Shown: piece after piece, positions 14,287 through 20,925 of the stretch
Layout of the letters: every line of letters starts with the position of its first letter
Position numbering within the stretch: position 1 is the first letter of the stretch
Source of the DNA: Bog-473 sp035552395
GTDB taxonomy: Bacteria > Actinomycetota > Acidimicrobiia > Acidimicrobiales > RAAP-2
Reading direction: 5' to 3'
NCBI GenBank assembly: GCA_035552395.1
Contig: DASZLL010000091.1
Location: forward strand, 1-33,633
Length of the DNA: 33,633 bases
Translations under genes and position numbers: made by a program
The notes under the pieces: model-generated
What the model was told of the DNA's origin: nothing
What the model saw: the letters and a program-made list of their open reading frames with translations, nothing else
Databases searched by the model: none

Positions 14287-15507
14287 CTAGGCCAGCGCAT
14301 CCCTCCACCCGGGCGACCCCGTCCGTGCGCCCCCAGCCACCCGTAAGCCGATGAAGTTCTTCTGCGCCTCCACTGTTCCCGCCCCGAAGCACAGGCCGCG
14401 GATGTCGCGGTAGGCACGCTCGACCGGGTACTCACGTGAGTAGCCGTAACCGCCGTGGATCTGCATGGCCTCGTCGCAGACGAACTTCGCCGCCAGGTTG
14501 GCCGCCGTCTTCGCCAGAGCCGTCTCCAACGGCGGCGGCGTCCCGCTTGGCCCGGCGAGCCGCACCGCCCGCGCCAGCAGCAGGCGAGCCCCCTCGAGTT
14601 GGACGGTCATGTCGGCCAGCTTCCACTGCAGGCCCTGCAGGTCGGCCAGCGGACGCCCGCCGACCACCCGCTCGTTCATGTAACGCACGGCGTGCTCGAG
14701 CGCGCCCTGGGCGGCGCCGATGCACATGGCGGCGTTGCCGCAGCGTTCGTGGTTGAGGTGCGAGAGCAGCACCTTGAAGGCAGAGGTGTCCGCTGGGTTC
14801 CCGGCGATCAGCACGTCCTCGGCCGTGATCTCCACGCCGTCGAACGCCAGCTCGGCCTCGGTCGCCGCATGGATGCCCATCCCCTTGTGCCGCCCCGTGA
14901 CCGACACGCCCTCGCGGTCGGTCGGCACGATCACCGCGCCAATGCCCTTGGCGCCCTCGCCTCCGGGCCAGCGGCACCACACCAGCACGCCCTCGGCCAC
15001 GTCGCCGAGGGTCGAGTAGTTCTTATACGCGTTGAGCCGCCAACCGCCCGGCCCGTCTTCCACGAGCGCGGCCCGCATGTTCTGGACGGCCGAGCCGGCG
15101 TCTGGCTCGGTGATCCCGATACTGATCACCGCGTCGCCGTTGGCAGCCGCCGGGAGCCAGCGCTCCTTCATGGCCTCCGGACCGAGGTGCTCGATCCCCC
15201 GCGGCGGCCCGTTGAACGTCAACTGGCAACAGATGGCCGACGACACGTCGGCGCGGGCGATCTCTTCCAGCACGATCGACGCCTCGACGTCGCCCAGGCC
15301 CATCCCGCCCCAGCGCTCCCCGATCGTGATCCGCAGCAGGTCGGCCGCAGCCAGGGCCTTGCGGACCTCGGCGGGCACGAACCCGTCCTCATCGGCCTGG
15401 TGCGCGCGCGGCGCCACCTCCCGCTCTGCCACGTCGCGCGCCAGCTGGCGCAGCGCCGCCTGGTCTTCGGTCTCGGCCAGCAGGTCGTCGCCCGTTGCCC
15501 CACTCAT
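14287..15507 (-). CDS. Acyl-CoA dehydrogenase family flavoprotein
   Basis: A 406-residue ACAD with N-terminal helical domain, middle beta domain ('ISIGITEPDAGSAVQNMRA', FAD/substrate segment, 129-146) and C-terminal helical domain ('MQIHGGYGYSREYPVERAYRD', 348-368). ACADs oxidise acyl-CoA to the trans-2-enoyl-CoA using FAD. The usual MCAD-type catalytic Glu (in 'YEGT') is missing: here the motif reads 'FGAGTVEAQ' with Ala376. Glu254 in 'LNHERCG' is at the place of the alternative base known from isovaleryl-CoA dehydrogenase, so the enzyme may still be active on branched or bulky acyl-CoA. Its ATG overlaps the thiolase stop (TGATG), so it is translationally coupled to the thiolase and DUF35 fusion upstream. 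Confidence 0.92.
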   Translation of the reverse strand: MSGATGDDLLAETEDQAALRQLARDVAEREVAPRAHQADEDGFVPAEVRKALAAADLLRITIGERWGGMGLGDVEASIVLEEIARADVSSAICCQLTFNGPPRGIEHLGPEAMKERWLPAAANGDAVISIGITEPDAGSAVQNMRAALVEDGPGGWRLNAYKNYSTLGDVAEGVLVWCRWPGGEGAKGIGAVIVPTDREGVSVTGRHKGMGIHAATEAELAFDGVEITAEDVLIAGNPADTSAFKVLLSHLNHERCGNAAMCIGAAQGALEHAVRYMNERVVGGRPLADLQGLQWKLADMTVQLEGARLLLARAVRLAGPSGTPPPLETALAKTAANLAAKFVCDEAMQIHGGYGYSREYPVERAYRDIRGLCFGAGTVEAQKNFIGLRVAGGARTGSPGWRDALA

Positions 15508-16706
15508 CAGCCGAGCTCGGTGCCGACGATACCGACGAAGCTGACGCCCTCGCCCGGCGCGCCCCCCAGGTTGTGCGTGAGGCCGAGCGTGCGCCCGGGG
15601 CCGACCGTGTTGATCTGGCGCTCGGGCGGCGCCTCGCCGCGCAGCTGCAGCCAGCACTCGAAGAGCATCCGCAGACCCGAGGCCCCGATGGGGTGCCCGA
15701 ACGACTTGAGCCCGCCGTCCGGATTGACCGGCAGGTCGCCGTCGCGGTCGAAGGTGCCCTCGAGCACCTCCTTCCACGCCGTGCCCCGCTCGGCAAAGCC
15801 GAGGTCCTCCATGAGGACGAGCTCGGTCGGGGTGAAGCAGTCGTGCACCTCGGCCATCGCCAGCTGCGTCCGGGGCTCGGTCACGCCCGCCTGCGCGTAG
15901 GCGTCCGCCGCCGAACGCACGACCTCCTCGAACGTCGTGTAGTCGTAGTCCGGGTCGATCGGGCCGGCCGCCGGGCCCGCCACGAACGCGAGCGCCTTCA
16001 CGTACAGGGGGTTGTCGCAGTACTTCGCCGCGTCCTCGGTCCGGCAGATGATGGCCGCCGCGGAACCGTCGGAGACGCCGCTGCAGTCGAAGACGCCGAG
16101 GTCGCCCGCCACCAGCGGCGCCTTGGCGATGGTCTCCATGGAGACCTCCTTTTGGAACTGCGCCCGCGGGTTGCGCGCGCCGTTTTGGTGGTTCTTGTAC
16201 GCGATCCGGCTCATGACCTCCTTCATCTGCTCGCGTTCGACGCCGTACTTGTGGGCGTACGACGGTGCCAGGAATGAGAAGGCGGCCGGGGAGGACAGGC
16301 CGGGGTCGGTGCCGTCACCCACCGACCGGATCCCCGTCAGCCCGGAGTAGCCGGTGTCCTTGAGCTTCTCGACCCCGATGGCCATGGCCAGGTCGTACGC
16401 GCCCGAAGCCACGGCGTAGCAGGCGTTGCGAAAGGCCTCCGACCCCGTGGCGCAATAGTTCTCGACCCGCGTGACGGGCTTGTAGTCGAGCTTGAGCGGA
16501 CGCGAGAGCGTCACCCCGCACACGCCCGAGGTCATGGTGCCAAGCCAGAAGGCGTCGATGTCGTGGATCGACATCCCGGCCGACGCCGCCGCCTCGACGG
16601 CCGCGTCGGTCAGCAGGTCGTCGACGCCCTTGTCCCACCGCTCACCGAATTTGGTACAGCCCATGCCGATGACGGCCACTTGATCCCGGATGCCGCTGCT
16701 GCCCAT
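15507..16706 (-). CDS. Thiolase-fold protein, SCP2-thiolase/archaeal acetoacetyl-CoA thiolase type
   Basis: A 399-residue thiolase-superfamily protein of the SCP-x/archaeal type. Nucleophile Cys85 is in 'ENYCATGSEAF', His288 in 'VHDCF' and His338 in 'FGHPIGASG'. The end reads 'THNLGGAPGEG', lacking the second Cys of classical thiolases, as is normal for this branch. Members cleave 3-oxoacyl-CoA or, in some actinobacterial relatives (Ltp-type), act as retro-aldolases on side-chain acyl-CoA together with a DUF35 partner. Cys85 favours thiolase chemistry. The ATG at 16706 has a ribosome site (GAGGAG about 9 nt upstream) and lies 4 nt past the stop of the DUF35 fusion; it ends in TGATG overlap with the acyl-CoA dehydrogenase. 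The tight packing suggests a protein complex. Confidence 0.9.
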   Translation of the reverse strand: MGSSGIRDQVAVIGMGCTKFGERWDKGVDDLLTDAAVEAAASAGMSIHDIDAFWLGTMTSGVCGVTLSRPLKLDYKPVTRVENYCATGSEAFRNACYAVASGAYDLAMAIGVEKLKDTGYSGLTGIRSVGDGTDPGLSSPAAFSFLAPSYAHKYGVEREQMKEVMSRIAYKNHQNGARNPRAQFQKEVSMETIAKAPLVAGDLGVFDCSGVSDGSAAAIICRTEDAAKYCDNPLYVKALAFVAGPAAGPIDPDYDYTTFEEVVRSAADAYAQAGVTEPRTQLAMAEVHDCFTPTELVLMEDLGFAERGTAWKEVLEGTFDRDGDLPVNPDGGLKSFGHPIGASGLRMLFECWLQLRGEAPPERQINTVGPGRTLGLTHNLGGAPGEGVSFVGIVGTELG

Positions 16707-16710
16707 CGCC

Positions 16711-18207
16711 CTAGTCTCCTCGCTCCCCCGCACCACTGGAACCACCCGAACCACCTGCGCCCCCGGTGTCGGTTGCGCCGGCCAGCGGCCGGGCCTTCCA
16801 GAAGTAATTGTGCACGCCCTGGGCCGTCCAGATCCGACGGAACGTCATGGAGACCCGATCGCCGATCGTGAGCTCGTCGGGCCGGGCGTCGGTCAACTCG
16901 CAACGGAAGCGACCGCCCCCGTCGAAATCGATGATCACCCCGATCACCGGCGGCGACAGCGAGAAGGCCAGGTGGTCGACGGTGAAGGTCGCCACGGTGC
17001 CCGGCACGTCGGCGAGTCGCTCGGGCTGCATCTGGTCGATGGTGTGGCAGTTGAGGCAGGCCCGGGTCGGGGGCATGTGGCGGAATCCGCACGCCGTGCA
17101 GCGGCTTGCCGCGAAGGCGTACTTCCATTCCTCGGAACGGTGCACCGTCGGCGCGCCGGGGCGCTCGGGGTCCGGCCGGCGCGGCGGTTCGCGGTGCATC
17201 TGCCCCCGCCAGGTCAAGAAAGAGGCATACGAAAGGTCGTCACGCCCCGCCGCCACCTGCTCGGCCACCGAAGGCACGCCGGCCTCGGCCCGCGCCCGTT
17301 GTGCGTCCACCAGCGCGTGCGTCGTCCGCAGCACGAAGGCGTCCGCCCCGTCGGCCAACGACAACACCGCGATCACCTGCCCGGGCTTGGCCCGCTCCAG
17401 CACGTCACACAGAACGACGGCCGCGTGTGCCGCGCCCATGTTCCCGACAGAGCCCAAAAGGTCCGGCGCCAGCACCCCGTCCCGCACACCCAACCCGCCG
17501 GCCGCTGCCCGGGTTGCGCGTGCGTGCAGGCCGGTCACCACGGCGTGGTCGACCTCGCCCTCCGCGAGACCGGCGTCCTTCAGCGCGGCGGCGAAGGCTT
17601 CCCGGGCCAGCGCCACGTAGATCTCCTCGCCGAAGCGTTCCTCCCAGACGTGGGAATCGGCCTCACCCGGCACGCGCCAGCGGTCGAGGAACTCGTCGCT
17701 CGCCGCGCCGCGCCCGACGAGCTCGGCCACGGCACCTTCGGGCGCGCAGAGCAAGGCGGCCGCCCCGTCGCCGCTGTCTCGCTCCTCGGTCGAGCCGGCA
17801 AGCCCCGTCCTGAGGTCCGAGACCACGCCCATCGTCGTGCGTCCGACCCTCGCGCCCACCAACGCCTGCAACAGTGTCGCCACGGCAGAACGCGACGACC
17901 CGGCGAAGTCGTACGCCCCGCAGGCCCGGCCGAGCCCCAGGGCGGCGTGCACCGTCGTGGCACTCGTCTTGTCGAGGTACCCCGGGTCCGGCGTCGACAG
18001 GAACAGGTCCTGCAGGGCACCCGGGCCCGGCCCCACGGCCAAGGCGCGCCGCCCCGCCTCTACCCCCAGCGTCGTGCTGTCCTCGTCGTACGCCGCGACC
18101 GCCCGGCTGCCTCGCCCGCCGCCTCCCCCGAGGACGGCGCCGATGGCCGCACGCTGCAGACGCCAATAGGGCAGATAGGTCCCCCACGCCGCGATCCCTG
18201 CTCCCAT
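16711..18207 (-). CDS. HMG-CoA-synthase-like domain fused to DUF35 zinc-ribbon/OB domain
   Basis: A 498-residue two-domain protein. Residues 1 to about 335 are a thiolase-fold domain related to archaeal HMG-CoA synthase/KAS III ('GIAAWGTYLPYWRL' start, 'DSGDGAAALL' at 144-153, His228 in 'TGLHAR', Asn256 in 'GNMGAAH'). Residues about 355-470 are DUF35: zinc ribbon Cys370, Cys373, Cys384, Cys387, then an OB fold ('GTVATFTVDH', 'GDRVSMTFRR'). The C-terminus is a Gly/Ser-rich tail. At the active-site Cys position ('ACKAG' in archaeal enzymes) this protein has 'GSSRS' (Ser104/Ser105), so Claisen condensation may be lost or altered. In archaea, DUF35 bridges a thiolase and HMG-CoA synthase and shares the CoA channel; here that partner is fused in, and the thiolase gene is 4 nt downstream. 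Function inferred only by analogy. Confidence 0.85.
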   Translation of the reverse strand: MGAGIAAWGTYLPYWRLQRAAIGAVLGGGGGRGSRAVAAYDEDSTTLGVEAGRRALAVGPGPGALQDLFLSTPDPGYLDKTSATTVHAALGLGRACGAYDFAGSSRSAVATLLQALVGARVGRTTMGVVSDLRTGLAGSTEERDSGDGAAALLCAPEGAVAELVGRGAASDEFLDRWRVPGEADSHVWEERFGEEIYVALAREAFAAALKDAGLAEGEVDHAVVTGLHARATRAAAGGLGVRDGVLAPDLLGSVGNMGAAHAAVVLCDVLERAKPGQVIAVLSLADGADAFVLRTTHALVDAQRARAEAGVPSVAEQVAAGRDDLSYASFLTWRGQMHREPPRRPDPERPGAPTVHRSEEWKYAFAASRCTACGFRHMPPTRACLNCHTIDQMQPERLADVPGTVATFTVDHLAFSLSPPVIGVIIDFDGGGRFRCELTDARPDELTIGDRVSMTFRRIWTAQGVHNYFWKARPLAGATDTGGAGGSGGSSGAGERGD

Positions 18208-18222
18208 GGTCGCCGTTCTACC

Positions 18223-18236
18223 CGACCGGCCGGTCG
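18223..18236. promoter_or_regulatory. 14-bp perfect palindrome upstream of the DUF35 operon
   Basis: CGACCGG/CCGGTCG, a perfect 14-bp palindrome 15 bp before the start of the fusion gene. A second, smaller one (CCGAC-A-GTCGG) follows close upstream. On the minus strand TAGAAC lies 7 nt before the ATG, a poor -10. Candidate operator. The rest of the gap to 18369 shows nothing recognisable. Confidence 0.35.
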
Positions 18237-18369
18237 ACCCGACAGTCGGCGAGCCATCCCGGCCGATCCGGGCGCTCCCTGGCTCCCTGCCTTGCCCCTG
18301 CGGGGTCGCCGCCCGCCTCCGAGCCGTGTCGTTCCGGCGGTCGGACCGGCGCCGCCCGACCCGAGGCCC

Positions 18370-19110
18370 TCACGCCGTCGCGACCACCACCAGTTCCCAG
18401 CTGTCGACCTCGAGCGGACCGCCCCCTCCCGCCTCAAAGCGGACGTCGCGGAAGCCGGCGGTCTCGAGCCAGACCACCCATTCCGGTGGGGTCGGAAGCC
18501 GGACAAAGTACGAGGCGTGGTGGACTTCACCGTCACGGTGCGCCGTGCGCTCGATGCACATGCGCCCGGACACGGGGTCGAAGGTCCACAACTCGATCAT
18601 GGTGTCGTCGCCGCGCTGGACGGCTACGGCGTCGGGTGCCGGGGTGTAGTGCCGCACGCCGCCGTCATGGTGCAGGGTGTCGATGGCAACGAGGCCGCCG
18701 GGCCGCAGCACCCGGTGAAACTCGCTGAGCACCCGATGACAGTCCTCGTCGTCGTAGTAGCCGAACGAGTTCAACCAGCAGACGACGCCGTCGAATGGTC
18801 CCTCGACGGGCAGCTTGCGAAGGTCGCCCACGACGTACTCGACCGTGCCGGGGATCAGCTGCGGGTCGGCGCGGGCCTGGTCGACGTAGGCGGGCGTCAA
18901 GTCGACTCCCGTGACCGCCATGCCGGCGGCACCCAAGCGCCGCGAGAGCCGGCCGTGGCCACACGGGGCGTCGAGGATGCGTGACCCTCCTGGCAGATCG
19001 AGCAGCCGCAGGATCTCCGAGGTGTCCGTGTCGGAATGGGCGTCGTCGATCGACTCCTCGTAGAAGTACAGGTAGTCGTCACCGAACGTCGCCTCCAGGT
19101 CGAAAGGCAT
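18370..19110 (-). CDS. SAM-dependent methyltransferase (class I)
   Basis: A 246-residue protein with the Rossmann methyltransferase fold. Motif I is ILDAPCGHGR (45-54), then 'VTGVDLTPAYVDQAR' (acidic residue at the end of strand 2), 'VVGDLRKLP' and 'FDGVVCWLNSFGYYDDEDCHRVLSEFHRVLRPGG' (motifs II/III), and 'LVAIDTL'. The N-terminal 'DDYLYFYEES' and the beta-rich C-terminal half ('MIELWTFDPVSGRMCIERT') resemble the Methyltransf_25 group often acting on small molecules; substrate unknown. ATG 19110 is used; no clear ribosome site. Only 32 bp separate it from the divergent thioesterase gene, so the promoters overlap. It lies 160 bp upstream of the DUF35 operon on the same strand. Confidence 0.85.
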   Translation of the reverse strand: MPFDLEATFGDDYLYFYEESIDDAHSDTDTSEILRLLDLPGGSRILDAPCGHGRLSRRLGAAGMAVTGVDLTPAYVDQARADPQLIPGTVEYVVGDLRKLPVEGPFDGVVCWLNSFGYYDDEDCHRVLSEFHRVLRPGGLVAIDTLHHDGGVRHYTPAPDAVAVQRGDDTMIELWTFDPVSGRMCIERTAHRDGEVHHASYFVRLPTPPEWVVWLETAGFRDVRFEAGGGGPLEVDSWELVVVATA

Positions 19111-19129
19111 GTGCCATCTTCGCCGCCGA

Positions 19130-19135
19130 TAGGGT
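19130..19135 (+). promoter_or_regulatory. -10 box, leaderless start of the thioesterase gene
   Basis: TAGGGT followed by 7 nt and ATG 19143; no ribosome site. It lies inside the 32-bp gap to the divergent methyltransferase. Confidence 0.5.
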
Positions 19136-19142
19136 CGCCTGC

Positions 19143-19991
19143 ATGCCGGGACCCGAAGACCTTTCCTTTGACGCGGCGACGTCCGTGCGCGTGACGAGTG
19201 CTCCCGGGGTGTACGAGACCTATGTGCATCCTCTCTGGACCGTGGGAGACAAGCCGAACGGCGGCTATCTGCTTGCCCTCCTCGGCCGCGCCGCCCTTGC
19301 CAGCGGCCGGGAGGACGGCAGCGCGACATGGGAAGTGGTGTCGTCGGCCATCACGTATTTGCGGCCACCCGAGCTCGGTCCTGCGCGCATCACGGCCACG
19401 GTGTTGCGTCGGGGTCGCACGGCCGCCCAGGTCCGTGCCGTCCTGCGTCAGAACGACACCGACGTCGTCGAGTCCACCAGCGTTCTGGGCGAACTGCCTG
19501 CGCTCGCGTCGACCCGCTACGACGCAATCGATCCGCTCGTGGCGCCCGATCCTGAACATTGCATGCGTGTCCCGCCCCATATGCCCGGCGGCGTCGAGGT
19601 CGGGATCATGGAAGCCACTGAGCTACGGCTCGATCCGTCAACCACCCCCTTCGGAGAGTCGACGCCGCCCGCCGACGCCCAGGCGGAACTCCGGGGATGG
19701 ACCAGGTTCGTGGACGGGCGGGCGCCCGATCCACTGTCGTTGCTCTACTTCAACGACGCCATCCCACCCGCCACGTTCAGGATTGGCTCTACCGGTTGGG
19801 TCCCCACCCTCCAGATGTCGGCCTACGTCCGTGCTCGGCCCGCAGCTGGCTGGCTCGGCATCCGCATGACGGCGAACCTCGTCGCCAACGGCATGGTCGA
19901 CGAGACGTGCACATTGTGGGATTCGACGGGCCAAGTGGTCGGACAAGCTTCCCAGTTGGCTCGATTGAGGTTTGCCGACGAACAAGCTTGA
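19143..19991 (+). CDS. Acyl-CoA thioesterase family protein (TesB-like, double hotdog)
   Basis: A 282-residue protein with two hotdog halves. The N-terminal half has 'HPLWTVGDKPNGGYLLALLGRAAL' (Trp-x-x-x-GxKP/NGGY is the usual central-helix start), followed by 'YLRPPELGPARITATVLRRGRTAAQVRAVLRQ'. The C-terminal half has 'DPLSLLYFNDAIPPATFRIGS..WVPTLQMSAYVRARPAAGWL' and 'DETCTLWDSTGQVVGQASQLARL', the last strand of the family. These proteins hydrolyse acyl-CoA to the free acid and CoA, recycling CoA during lipid breakdown. Substrate length cannot be read from sequence. The leaderless start at 19143 avoids an upstream extension that overlaps the methyltransferase. Confidence 0.88.
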   Translation: MPGPEDLSFDAATSVRVTSAPGVYETYVHPLWTVGDKPNGGYLLALLGRAALASGREDGSATWEVVSSAITYLRPPELGPARITATVLRRGRTAAQVRAVLRQNDTDVVESTSVLGELPALASTRYDAIDPLVAPDPEHCMRVPPHMPGGVEVGIMEATELRLDPSTTPFGESTPPADAQAELRGWTRFVDGRAPDPLSLLYFNDAIPPATFRIGSTGWVPTLQMSAYVRARPAAGWLGIRMTANLVANGMVDETCTLWDSTGQVVGQASQLARLRFADEQA

Positions 19992-20040
19992 GCCAGCGGT
20001 CGCGGCCAATCGCGCCCGGGCAACCTTGGCTGTCTCTGCC

Positions 20041-20046
20041 TAACCT
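20041..20046 (+). promoter_or_regulatory. -10 box before the leader ORF
   Basis: TAACCT with exactly 7 nt to ATG 20054, identical hexamer and spacing to the alcohol dehydrogenase promoter (5654). It places the transcript start at the leader ORF, 35 nt before the GNAT start. Confidence 0.5.
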
Positions 20047-20053
20047 GAACTCG

Positions 20054-20092
20054 ATGCTCCTTCTTGCGACGATCGCCTGGGCACCGACGTGA
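20054..20092 (+). CDS. 12-residue leader peptide coupled to the GNAT gene
   Basis: ATG 20054 opens a 12-codon frame encoding MLLLATIAWAPT; its TGA (20090-20092) overlaps the GTG start of the GNAT gene by 3 bases inside GTGA. The -10 box TAACCT is 7 nt upstream, so the mRNA probably begins at this ATG. The GNAT start itself has no ribosome site and an in-frame stop closes its frame at 20041-20043, so its translation probably depends on ribosomes arriving from this leader. The peptide is hydrophobic with no run of a single rare amino acid, so classical attenuation is not evident. Not proven to be translated. Confidence 0.5.
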   Translation: MLLLATIAWAPT

Positions 20093-20925
20093 CCGAAACA
20101 CTGACGCGCCTCGGACGATCCGATCTCGACGCGATCGCGCACCTGTGCGATCGCTCCCTGACCCAGCCGCCCTCCGTCGAGGAGCTCGAGGGCGCGCTGT
20201 TCACCGACGATCAACCGGCGGTGATCTTCGGGGACCCCGCGCGCGGTGTCGTCGCGGTGGTCGAGTGTGACGACGGTCCGCACATCCGACTTCTGGTGGT
20301 GGATCCCTCCGCGCGCAGGCGAGGCCTCGGCCAGGCGCTGCTCGACGCGGCCGAGGCGTGGAGTCGCGAGGCGGGACACACCGCGCTCACCACCGGCGCC
20401 GATCCGCCGTACTTCCTCTGGCCCGGCGTGCCCAGCACCGAGACCGCGCTCCTGTGCCTGTTCGAAGGGCGCCACTATCACCGGGTCGAGACGAACTTCA
20501 ACATGGACGTCGACCTGAGCGCGGTCCCGGACGGCTCGGGCGGATATGACCTCGCCGGTTCCGACGACTACGACGAAATGGACCAGTGGATGTCCACCCA
20601 TTGGTCCAACTGGCGCTCCGAGGTCCTTCGTGCGCTGGGCAAGGGCAACCTCGTGATTGAGCGCGGCGAAGGTCCCGATGGCGGCGTGACAGCGTTCTGC
20701 GCGTTCGAAGTGAACCGCCGGGGGCTTCTCGGCCCGGTCGCCGTGCGTCCCGACCTCATGGGCCGGGGCATGGGCAAAAGCGTGCTCCTCGGCGCGCTGC
20801 ACGAGTTACGTCGGCGCGGGGCCGACAAAGTGTCCGTGGTCTGGGTGGGGCCGATCGTTCCCTACGCCGCCGTCGGTGGGAACGTCATCGACGTCTTCTT
20901 CGTCTATCGAAAGCAACTCTCATGA
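20089..20925 (+). CDS. Tandem-domain GNAT acetyltransferase
   Basis: A 278-residue protein with two GNAT domains. The first (about 1-135) has the acetyl-CoA pyrophosphate loop RRRGLG (76-81) after 'IRLLVVDPSA'. The second (about 150-278) has MGRGMGK (224-230) after 'GPVAVRPDL'. Both loops keep the Q/RxxGxG/A pattern, so both could bind acyl-CoA; in many tandem GNATs only one is active. Likely role: transfer of an acetyl group to an amine of a small molecule or protein. The GTG start is the only usual start codon in the frame. Its stop overlaps the ATG of the glycosidase (ATGA), so the two are coupled; this makes an amino sugar or a glycoside a tempting substrate, which is inference. Confidence 0.85.
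   Translation: MTETLTRLGRSDLDAIAHLCDRSLTQPPSVEELEGALFTDDQPAVIFGDPARGVVAVVECDDGPHIRLLVVDPSARRRGLGQALLDAAEAWSREAGHTALTTGADPPYFLWPGVPSTETALLCLFEGRHYHRVETNFNMDVDLSAVPDGSGGYDLAGSDDYDEMDQWMSTHWSNWRSEVLRALGKGNLVIERGEGPDGGVTAFCAFEVNRRGLLGPVAVRPDLMGRGMGKSVLLGALHELRRRGADKVSVVWVGPIVPYAAVGGNVIDVFFVYRKQLS

Noticed and set aside
16690..18984. Very long open frame (764 codons) on the plus strand
   Set aside because: It is antisense to the DUF35 fusion and the methyltransferase, both with clear catalytic motifs. Long antisense frames are common at high GC and this one has low-complexity Arg/Pro/Gly composition.
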